From JADFSZ01 sp022560555 [NCBI: PVC group bacterium] (GTDB lineage Bacteria; GCA-001730085; JADFSZ01): a stretch of DNA of 6,514 nt. The notes under the pieces are model-generated. The model had not been told where the DNA came from and made no database searches. It saw nothing but the letters and a program-made list of their open reading frames with translations. A program made the position numbers and the translations under genes. Where the stretch lies: contig JADFSZ010000100.1 in the NCBI GenBank assembly GCA_022560555.1, positions 1 through 6,514 on the forward strand. Reading direction: 5' to 3'. Shown piece after piece: positions 1 to 5,227 of this stretch; position 1 is the stretch's first letter; each line of letters begins with the position of its first letter.

Positions 1-157
1 CTCATCCCTCAATATTGCCGTTTTAACTCCTGGCATCCTATTTGCGTGATTGAATATGTGCAAGCCAAACCCAGTTACTTAAGAGAAAGGGGTGGTCCTA
101 TGGCCCGTTCCAGCATAATCAAGATCTTAGCTTTATTTCCATCGACAGTCACGCATA
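1..157. other. upstream non-coding region
   Basis: I see no gene here that I can support. An open frame runs from 46 into gene 1, but its first 74 codons contain no signal peptide or recognisable domain. The region lies upstream of a strong promoter and of the Shine-Dalgarno sequence that serves the start at 268, so I treat it as non-coding. It contains an imperfect stem (GCCA 64-67 with TGGC 101-104, and ACCC 69-72 with GGGT 90-93) that may be part of an RNA belonging to an upstream transcript. Confidence 0.5.
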
Positions 158-186
158 TTGACAAGACGGATTCCAGGTGCTACCAT
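158..186 (+). promoter_or_regulatory. sigma70-type promoter for the operon
   Basis: A perfect -35 box TTGACA (158-163) is followed by a 17-nt spacer and TACCAT (181-186), which matches the -10 consensus at 4 of 6 positions. Transcription would start near 193, giving a leader of about 75 nt before gene 1. It is the best promoter in front of the six-gene block and probably drives all of it. Confidence 0.6.
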
Positions 187-253
187 ACGGCCTCACTTTT
201 CTCAAAAGCACCTGCTAAAGAGGATTTCTCAGAGCCTCGTTCATGGGGAATTC

Positions 254-260
254 AAAGGAG
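254..260 (+). promoter_or_regulatory. ribosome binding site deciding the gene 1 start
   Basis: AAAGGAG ends 7 nt before the ATG at 268. This supports 268 over the far upstream ATG at 46 and over the next in-frame ATG at 289, which has no comparable site. Starting at 268 also puts a signal peptide at the protein N-terminus. Confidence 0.7.
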
Positions 261-267
261 TCCGGCT

Positions 268-801
268 ATGATGTATCAAGAAATAGCCATGCAAATACGA
301 CGGTTCTGCTTTTCCTCTTTGTTGATATACGCGGTTGTCGTTTTTGGCCAACCCGGCCTTGGTTATGCCCAGCCAAATGATCCGACACTCTTTTTGACTC
401 ATCCTTATTCAGGAAAAACACATTCATTGGTCGCTATCGGCTATGGAAAAATTGCTCAAGATCGGGGGCGCTTGCCGACTCAAGAAAAGCTTATGGCAAA
501 AAGAGCGGCTATGCTGGATGCCTATCGCAAACTTTCCGGCGGCTTAAGAAGTATCTCTAGCCATATTCAGAACGGAAATACAGTTTTGGAACAATCCGGA
601 TTTATCAAAGGCGCAAAGATAATGCGATATAATATTTTGCAAAATAATTATTTTGAAGTCGAGTTGGCCGTTCCAATAACTTTTATGGATTCTGTTTCAC
701 CGGCTAAGATTGAAAAAATGGCCGTGGTTTATCCGAAACCTTTTAACCAAAACCAGGGCGAACCCATTGATCGCGATGAATGGGTTCACATAATGAAATA
801 A
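268..801 (+). CDS. exported LPP20-like single-domain protein
   Basis: This 177-residue protein is probably periplasmic or bound to the outer membrane. The signal peptide covers about residues 1-34 (basic QIRR, then a hydrophobic stretch, cleavage likely after GYA). A single LPP20-type domain follows, about residues 56-139: a glycine-containing first strand (VAIGYGKIA), the family helix AKRAAMLDAYRKL at 77-89, then two beta strands ending in FEVELAVPI. It is a diverged copy: it lacks the VRDFV motif seen in the three modules of gene 2 and has a 38-residue polar tail. The one cysteine in the signal peptide is not in a lipobox, unlike FlgP and Lpp20, so lipidation is unlikely. The LPP20 family includes FlgP, which forms periplasmic discs around flagellar motors; a partner role beside gene 2 is inferred from position. 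I chose the ATG at 268 for its Shine-Dalgarno site and signal peptide; 271 or 289 are possible alternatives. Confidence 0.8.
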   Translation: MMYQEIAMQIRRFCFSSLLIYAVVVFGQPGLGYAQPNDPTLFLTHPYSGKTHSLVAIGYGKIAQDRGRLPTQEKLMAKRAAMLDAYRKLSGGLRSISSHIQNGNTVLEQSGFIKGAKIMRYNILQNNYFEVELAVPITFMDSVSPAKIEKMAVVYPKPFNQNQGEPIDRDEWVHIMK

Positions 802-813
802 TCCCGTGCCATG

Positions 814-821
814 AAAAGGAG
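814..821 (+). promoter_or_regulatory. ribosome binding site of gene 2
   Basis: AAAAGGAG lies 8 nt before the ATG at 830, inside the 28-nt gap after gene 1. It fixes the start of gene 2 directly in front of a typical signal peptide. Confidence 0.75.
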
Positions 822-829
822 TTACACTA

Positions 830-2152
830 ATGAAAAAACTATTAACAACCCTTATCTTAGGAACCCTGATGTTGTTTTATGGAACCTCGTCCGCCTTGGC
901 AGTCAACGAGGCCCAAAACAAACTCCTGGCAAAGCGTGCTGCTCAAGCTGATGCCTATCGCAATTTAGCCGAAACCGTCATGGGGTTTAATATCGACGCC
1001 AATACCTATGTTCGTGATTTTGTTGCCGAGAGCGATCAAATCCAAACAGATTTAAATACCTTTCTCAAAGGGGCTGAGGTGACAAATGTTTTCTATCTTC
1101 CTGATGGGACATGTGAAGTGACCGTTTCTATGACCATCCAACAAATTGTAACCGAACTTCAAACGATCCATAGAGCCCGGTATGTTTACATCAAGGGACG
1201 CAGACGGTGGCGGCTGCGTGATTTTGATCAAATCGTTGTTCATCATCCGCAACTCACGTTTGTCACGGCTAAAGGATCCGGCGTTCCGAGAAGTTCCGCA
1301 CAAAACATAAACACCAACAAATCAAACGAATCCATCGTCACGGCCAATATTCCCGGATGGGAAGGGGTGACACCGCAGGGCCGGCTTATGGCCGAACGTG
1401 CGGCAAAAACCGATGCCGTTCGTAATTTAGCTGAAACGGTGTATGGTTTACGTATCACATCTCAAACCTACGTCAGAGATTTTGTTGCTGAAAGTGATCA
1501 GATCCAAACCATGCTTGATCAATATATTAAAAATGTTAAGCAAATATCTCCCTACCGGTATACTCCGGAAGGCATATGTGAGGTTGATGTCGAGGTCAGT
1601 GTTCAGGATGTGATCAAACAACTCAAGACTATACATCAAGACATCGTGCGTCGGGGATGGCGATGGAGAACCGTTGAACATCGTACCATCAACTTTGAAG
1701 AAATTATCGGCTATACTCCTATTAAGATTATCCGTGCTACAGGCTCCGGTGTCCCTCCCGAAAAATATCGGCAAGATCGTTCGCCGACATCCGCGGGATT
1801 AACAAGTTTCGCGCCTCCCACTCCCGCTTGGGCCACATCCACAATTCAGGCCAAAGGAACCGGAATCCAAGCTCAAGGAATCAGCCCGGCAGAAGCCTAC
1901 TTGAGTGCCGAGCGCGCCGCGAAAATCGACGCACTAAGAAACCTTTCGGAACAAATCTACGGCGTTCGGATCACTTCTCAGACAACCGTGAGAGATTTTG
2001 TCACTCAGTATGATGAAGTCTCAGCTAATGTCACCGCGTTTCTCCGAGGAGCCCGCGAAATCGAAACACGGGAACTGCCGGACGGAAGTATCGAAGTCGT
2101 CGTTGAATTACCGTTAAACGGATTATACCAAATATTAAAACCAAGAATCTAA
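830..2152 (+). CDS. exported protein with three LPP20-type modules
   Basis: This 440-residue protein has a signal peptide at residues 1-24 (MKKLL start, cleavage after ALA). The mature part is three LPP20-type modules at about 31-112, 184-264 and 357-436. Each carries the helix A-x-RAA-x-x-DA-x-RNL, then T-x-VRDFV, then a closing hairpin P-[DE]-G-x-x-EV. Linkers 1 and 2 (113-183, 265-356) are also related: each has an Arg/Trp-rich patch (RRRWRLR, RGWRWR) and a segment F-x-x-I-x(4)-P ending in GSGVP (132-153, 289-309). The only two cysteines, C95 and C250, sit at the same place in modules 1 and 2. LPP20-family FlgP usually has one such domain and is a lipoprotein; this protein has three and no lipobox. 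A ring- or disc-forming role in the periplasm is inferred from FlgP. It is neither a confident FlgP orthologue nor obviously flagellar. Start supported by a strong Shine-Dalgarno site. Confidence 0.87.
   Translation: MKKLLTTLILGTLMLFYGTSSALAVNEAQNKLLAKRAAQADAYRNLAETVMGFNIDANTYVRDFVAESDQIQTDLNTFLKGAEVTNVFYLPDGTCEVTVSMTIQQIVTELQTIHRARYVYIKGRRRWRLRDFDQIVVHHPQLTFVTAKGSGVPRSSAQNINTNKSNESIVTANIPGWEGVTPQGRLMAERAAKTDAVRNLAETVYGLRITSQTYVRDFVAESDQIQTMLDQYIKNVKQISPYRYTPEGICEVDVEVSVQDVIKQLKTIHQDIVRRGWRWRTVEHRTINFEEIIGYTPIKIIRATGSGVPPEKYRQDRSPTSAGLTSFAPPTPAWATSTIQAKGTGIQAQGISPAEAYLSAERAAKIDALRNLSEQIYGVRITSQTTVRDFVTQYDEVSANVTAFLRGAREIETRELPDGSIEVVVELPLNGLYQILKPRI
920..1165 (+). repeat. LPP20 module 1 of gene 2
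   Basis: Residues 31-112. Key elements are AKRAAQADAYRNLAE (34-48), TYVRDFVAESDQIQT (59-73) and PDGTCEV (91-97). It starts right after the signal peptide and seems to lack the leading V-x-A-x-G-x-G strand that precedes modules 2 and 3. Confidence 0.75.
1379..1621 (+). repeat. LPP20 module 2 of gene 2
   Basis: Residues 184-264. Key elements are AERAAKTDAVRNLAE (188-202), ITSQTYVRDFVAESD (209-223) and PEGICEV (246-252). Offset from module 1 is 154 residues. It shares TYVRDFVAESDQIQT exactly with module 1 and ITSQT with module 3. Confidence 0.75.
1898..2137 (+). repeat. LPP20 module 3 of gene 2
   Basis: Residues 357-436. Key elements are AERAAKIDALRNLSE (360-374), ITSQTTVRDFV (381-391) and PDGSIEV (417-423). 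Offset from module 2 is 172 residues; the extra length is a Pro/Ser/Thr-rich linker. The cysteine of modules 1 and 2 is isoleucine-421 or its neighbour here. Confidence 0.75.
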
Positions 2153-2173
2153 ATGCTATGTTAATCGCACATT

Positions 2174-2177
2174 GGAG
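2174..2177 (+). promoter_or_regulatory. ribosome binding site deciding the gene 3 start
   Basis: GGAG lies 6 nt before the ATG at 2184. The in-frame TTG at 2172 overlaps this site, so ATG 2184 is the better start. Confidence 0.7.
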
Positions 2178-2183
2178 AAAAAA

Positions 2184-3347
2184 ATGAACGTCTATCATAA
2201 AACACTGCCATCTATCCTACCTTTGTTTTTGGGGATGTTCCTTCTCGGAATCGATCCTGGGGCTGTATCCGCCCAGCCGGGTTTCCCCCCATCAAAAATC
2301 ATTGAAGCCGAGGGCCGTGCTGCCGCAAGCTCTATAACGGCTCGTGATGAAGCTCTCTCTCGCGCTCTCAGAAACGCTGTTGAACAAGGCGTCGGCGTCA
2401 TTATTGACTCTGTCAGTATGACAGAAAATTTTCGCTTGATTGAAGATAAAATTTATTCTGAGGTTAAGGGCTTTGTTGAGAACTATACCATCCTTTTTGA
2501 AAATCCAAATGATAACGGATTTTTTGTAATACGCCTTCAGGCTCAAGTCGCTTTAGGGATGCTCCAAAACCGTTTAGCGGCTTTGAATCTTTTAAGAGAG
2601 AAAAAGGGGAATCCACGAATAATGATTATCGCGAGTGAACTTATCGATGGTTTAGAGCAAGCCGGTGCCGTTGTCTCTACCGAGATAGAAAGTCTTTTTT
2701 TATCAAAGAATTTCCCGCTCGTAGATAAGTCACAGATGGAAATGATTAAACAACGTGATGCCAGCATGGCCTATGCCAACCCGCAAAAGGCCGTGGCTCT
2801 GGGACGCCGCTATGGAGCCGAGCTCGTTATTGTCGTGCAGGCCACGAGTGATCTTGTGGACACAAGTCAACCGTACGGGCAATCCGTTTTTTATTACGGA
2901 TCTCAGTGCTCTGCTAAAGCTATCAAAGTCGATACAGCTCAAATCGTGGCATCGGAATCCGTCACGATTGATCGTGTGGGAGGCGGCGGACGCATCCCTA
3001 CGGCAAAAAAATCCCTGGCTCAAGCAGGACAAAGGCTTGCGGGCACCCTTCTTTCTAAAATCATTGAAAGCTGGCGGAGTGAAGTCTACAACACGGTCCG
3101 AACACAATTGATTCTTTCTAATGCCAGCCTCGGACGCTCATTAAAACTTCAAAACGCCTTAGACGGACTTCCCGTCGTGGTAAATGTTTATGAAAAATCC
3201 CTCGTCAACGGCGTGTTAGAGTTGGATGTCGAGCTCAAGGGTGCGTCTACGGACGAACTCGCCATTCGCTTGCTTGAACTCTCGGAAATCTTGATCAACA
3301 TCACAGGTAAATCGGAAAATCGCATTGACGGACAATTTATCAACTAG
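2184..3347 (+). CDS. FlgT-like exported protein (FlgT_N-like + CsgG/TolB-N-like)
   Basis: This 387-residue protein has a signal peptide at 1-30 (cleavage after VSA). Residues about 38-128 resemble the FlgT N-terminal/LPP20-like fold: IIEAEGRAA, the helix ARDEALSRALRNAVEQGVG, then a strand pair ending in FVIRLQAQV. Residues about 135-300 resemble the CsgG/TolB-N-like alpha/beta domain: PRIMIIASE, helix, FPLVDKSQ, RRYGAELVIVVQA, then strands and a final amphipathic helix. Residues about 305-372 form a small alpha/beta domain (helix with LQNALDGLP, strands VVVNVYE and GVLELDVEL, helix with DELAIRLLEL). In Vibrio, FlgT is an H-ring protein needed for outer-membrane ring assembly; its architecture is FlgT_N, middle and FlgT_C. 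Here the true FlgT_C type domain is not on this protein but occurs on genes 4-6. Its hybrid make-up links the LPP20 and CsgG series of the operon. Function as a ring scaffold is inferred. The TTG at 2172 is a less likely start. Confidence 0.82.
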   Translation: MNVYHKTLPSILPLFLGMFLLGIDPGAVSAQPGFPPSKIIEAEGRAAASSITARDEALSRALRNAVEQGVGVIIDSVSMTENFRLIEDKIYSEVKGFVENYTILFENPNDNGFFVIRLQAQVALGMLQNRLAALNLLREKKGNPRIMIIASELIDGLEQAGAVVSTEIESLFLSKNFPLVDKSQMEMIKQRDASMAYANPQKAVALGRRYGAELVIVVQATSDLVDTSQPYGQSVFYYGSQCSAKAIKVDTAQIVASESVTIDRVGGGGRIPTAKKSLAQAGQRLAGTLLSKIIESWRSEVYNTVRTQLILSNASLGRSLKLQNALDGLPVVVNVYEKSLVNGVLELDVELKGASTDELAIRLLELSEILINITGKSENRIDGQFIN

Positions 3348-3371
3348 CAAATACGAACCGGCATTAAACCT

Positions 3372-4193
3372 ATGTTTCTAAAAAATTCATTACTACTCGG
3401 CTTAATTGCGTTTATGATCCTCGGAAGCTCTAGCCCTGTTTATGCCCTAAAAAAACACGTCAGTATTAACCCCATCAAAATCAGAAGAACCGTTGGAGGA
3501 GATGAGGTCACGAGGATTAGAGACTATTTATTTAAAATTATAGAAAAAACCTTCATCCTTAAAAAAACAAAATTTATTGTCAGCGATCATCCTCAAATTC
3601 TTGTTGATGTCTCGATCTCCCGATGCGATACCGGAACCCGTAGCAGTGTTCGACAAACACCTTATCATAAAGCTATGGGACTCTCTTCCACGGAAGCCAA
3701 CGCTATCATTGAAGCCTACGTTCAATTCTTTGACGCCAATACAAATGTCGTGATTTCGGCGGGAACTTTGGAGGGAAGAGCGTCTTCCAAAAGAGCCTCC
3801 GGACGGTTTAACGAAAAATGGGAAGGCACAGTGGATGAATTCCGAGGCAACACCCCTATCGGCTTAGCCTGCCAAATATTCACGGATAAGCTAATGAAGT
3901 ACGCCTACCGCATTTTAGATAAAGTTCTTTGGAAAGGAACCATCACAAAAATTGAAGGAACAGATCTTTATATCAGTTCTGGGTTTATGGACGGCGTAGG
4001 AATGGCCGATATGTTTTCAGTCTATAGAAAAGGACAATCGATAACAACTCAGCGTCTCCTCGGCGGCACCGCAAAGGACAGATTCATTGAAGTGTATCAA
4101 ATCGAAGAGGATTATGCTATTGCGAAACCCGCTCGCGGATCTGAAGAATTGGTTTTTTCCGTCGGGGATATCATTCAAGCTATGCCTAAATGA
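3372..4193 (+). CDS. reduced CsgG-like protein with FlgT_C-like C-terminal domain
   Basis: This 273-residue protein has a signal peptide at 1-25 (cleavage after VYA). It aligns by eye with genes 5 and 6 along its length but is much more diverged. Residues 26-185 follow the CsgG-like fold; the shared landmarks are F-I-V-x-D-x-PQ, the strand AYVQFFDANTNVVISAGTLEG and N-TPIG-x-ACQ (160-168). About 31 residues between the PQ landmark and the next strand are missing relative to gene 5. The segments matching the two CsgG membrane hairpins are polar and charged, so it is probably soluble or peripheral. Residues about 186-272 match the C-terminal beta domain of genes 5 and 6 (WKGTITKIEG, S-GFMDGVGMADMFSVYRKG, SVGDIIQ). 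The ATG at 3372 follows gene 3 by 24 nt without a clear Shine-Dalgarno site, so translation may be coupled or inefficient. No lipobox. It may be a regulatory or plug subunit, but that is a guess. Confidence 0.78.
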   Translation: MFLKNSLLLGLIAFMILGSSSPVYALKKHVSINPIKIRRTVGGDEVTRIRDYLFKIIEKTFILKKTKFIVSDHPQILVDVSISRCDTGTRSSVRQTPYHKAMGLSSTEANAIIEAYVQFFDANTNVVISAGTLEGRASSKRASGRFNEKWEGTVDEFRGNTPIGLACQIFTDKLMKYAYRILDKVLWKGTITKIEGTDLYISSGFMDGVGMADMFSVYRKGQSITTQRLLGGTAKDRFIEVYQIEEDYAIAKPARGSEELVFSVGDIIQAMPK

Positions 4194-4258
4194 TTCTCTT
4201 TTTAACTATATTCTCTTTGTAACTATATTTTCTTTTAACTACATCATCTTTAACCGTA
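4194..4258 (+). repeat. degenerate 17-nt tandem repeat between genes 4 and 5
   Basis: Four head-to-tail units begin right after the gene 4 stop: TTCTCTTTTTAACTATA (4194-4210), TTCTCTTTGTAACTATA (4211-4227, one mismatch), TTTTCTTTTAACTACA (4228-4243) and a weaker TCATCTTTAACCGTA (4244-4258). The array fills nearly all of the gap and runs into the ribosome binding site of gene 5. Confidence 0.75.
4202..4229 (+). promoter_or_regulatory. possible internal promoter before gene 5
   Basis: TTAACT (4202-4207, 4 of 6 to the -35 consensus), a 16-nt spacer and TATATT (4224-4229, 5 of 6 to the -10 consensus). It is built from the tandem repeat units, so the match could be incidental to AT-rich sequence. 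It could give genes 5 and 6 extra expression. Confidence 0.3.
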
Positions 4259-4263
4259 AGGAG
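4257..4263 (+). promoter_or_regulatory. ribosome binding site of gene 5
   Basis: TAAGGAG lies 7 nt before the ATG at 4271. It is a near-consensus site and suggests that gene 5 is translated well, in contrast with gene 4. Confidence 0.75.
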
Positions 4264-4270
4264 ATCGTTC

Positions 4271-5173
4271 ATGCTCGCAAGAAAAATTAATATCCTATTC
4301 ATCATTTTGTTCTTGCTCCTCTCGTCAACCGCTTGGGCCATAGGGCCGAAAAAAACGATTATGGTGGGTTCCATTGAAAATAAAGCGGGAGCGAGTTCCC
4401 AATTTGCAATCGGCAACGCTCTTGAAGACATGCTGACAGAATCTCTGCAAAAAACCGGTCAGTTCATCATCACCGAGCGTCCGCAACTGCAGGCGGGATT
4501 GGCCGAACAGGATTTCGCTCAAAGCGGACGGACATCCGTCGTTGGAAGACCGCAATTAGGAAAAATCACTAACGCGCAGATTATGATCACGGGAGCCGTC
4601 TCGGAATTCGATCCGAGCTCAAGCGGAAATCGAGCGGGACTCAATATCAAAGGGTTCGGAGCCGGTGTGAGCCAGGCAACGGCTTATTTGGCCGTCGTCA
4701 TTCGTATTATTGACATGACCACCATGCAGGTTCTTGATTCCCAGCGTGTAGAAGGATACGCCAAAGCCGGGGGGGCAAATTTTTCGTACCAAGGTGGAAA
4801 TATTGGTGGCAATATCGGCGGTTTTCGTAAAACGCCGATCGGCAAAGCCTGCCAAGAAGCCATCAACCAAGCCGTGGCCTACATCACCGATCGCCTGCAA
4901 AACGTTTTCGGACAGGGGGCTATTGCCGCTATTGACCAGTATGGTATTATAATCAACATTGGCGGCGAAAGCGGCGTCAAGACCGGAGATAAGTTTAATG
5001 TTTTGAAAAAAGGATCAGAAATTATTGATCCGACAACAGGTGTTTCTCTCGGAACACGCGAACAATGGGCCGGAACGATTGAGATTGTCTCAGTCGATCC
5101 AAAATTCGCGACAGCAAGATCCATCAGCGGAAATAATTTTGCCATCGGAGACTCGATTCAGCCAATACAGTAA
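4271..5173 (+). CDS. CsgG/HfaB-family outer-membrane pore protein with C-terminal FlgT_C-like domain
   Basis: This 300-residue protein has a signal peptide at 1-23 (cleavage after AWA). The CsgG-type domain covers about 26-212: strand IMVGSIENKAG, helix with LEDMLTESL, FIITERPQLQAGL, ITNAQIMITGAV, first membrane hairpin about 120-148 (glycine-rich up-strand, then LAVVIRIIDM), TTMQVLDSQ, second hairpin about 159-188 (Gly/Asn-rich), then TPIGKACQEAINQAV with the cysteine found at the same place in E. coli CsgG. CsgG forms a nonameric outer-membrane channel that secretes curlin; HfaB anchors the holdfast. Compared with E. coli CsgG (from memory) the constriction loop is about 7 residues shorter, though a Gln-Phe pair (44-45) may match its Asn-Phe. 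Residues about 213-299 add a beta-rich domain (GVKTGDKFNV, DPTTGVSLG, FAIGDSIQ) like FlgT's C-terminal domain, absent from CsgG. No lipobox, unlike CsgG and HfaB. Paralogue of gene 6 and probably a channel partner of it. Confidence 0.88.
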   Translation: MLARKINILFIILFLLLSSTAWAIGPKKTIMVGSIENKAGASSQFAIGNALEDMLTESLQKTGQFIITERPQLQAGLAEQDFAQSGRTSVVGRPQLGKITNAQIMITGAVSEFDPSSSGNRAGLNIKGFGAGVSQATAYLAVVIRIIDMTTMQVLDSQRVEGYAKAGGANFSYQGGNIGGNIGGFRKTPIGKACQEAINQAVAYITDRLQNVFGQGAIAAIDQYGIIINIGGESGVKTGDKFNVLKKGSEIIDPTTGVSLGTREQWAGTIEIVSVDPKFATARSISGNNFAIGDSIQPIQ

Positions 5174-5178
5174 AAGAT

Positions 5179-5192
5179 AGTTTCCAGTTTCC
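5179..5192 (+). repeat. short direct repeat between genes 5 and 6
   Basis: AGTTTCC occurs twice back to back (5179-5185, 5186-5192) in the 54-nt gap. It is short and may be chance. Nothing else notable lies in this gap apart from the ribosome binding site. Confidence 0.35.
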
Positions 5193-5217
5193 GGTTAATA
5201 AAAAACACATGAATATC

Positions 5218-5222
5218 GGAGG
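5218..5222 (+). promoter_or_regulatory. ribosome binding site deciding the gene 6 start
   Basis: GGAGG ends 5 nt before the ATG at 5228. The in-frame TTG at 5225 would be only 2 nt away, so ATG 5228 is the start. Confidence 0.75.
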
Positions 5223-5227
5223 TTTTG

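Noticed and set aside
150-190. c-di-GMP (GEMM) riboswitch, suggested by CACGCA near the promoter
   Set aside because: The other conserved parts of that motif (AGGGCAAACC, GACGCAAAGCC and the tetraloop receptor) are not present, and the stretch is explained by the TTGACA promoter.
46-267. N-terminal extension of gene 1 from the ATG at 46
   Set aside because: It would bury the signal peptide 80 residues inside the protein, has no domain, and overlaps the promoter at 158-186. The Shine-Dalgarno site at 254-260 fits the start at 268.
1052-1774. Minus-strand open frames of 70-110 codons across gene 2
   Set aside because: They lie opposite a clearly coding gene with three conserved modules, lack ribosome binding sites and encode no recognisable domain.
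2755-3111. 118-codon plus-strand frame inside gene 3
   Set aside because: It overlaps the CsgG-like domain of gene 3 in another frame, and its translation shows no signal peptide or domain.
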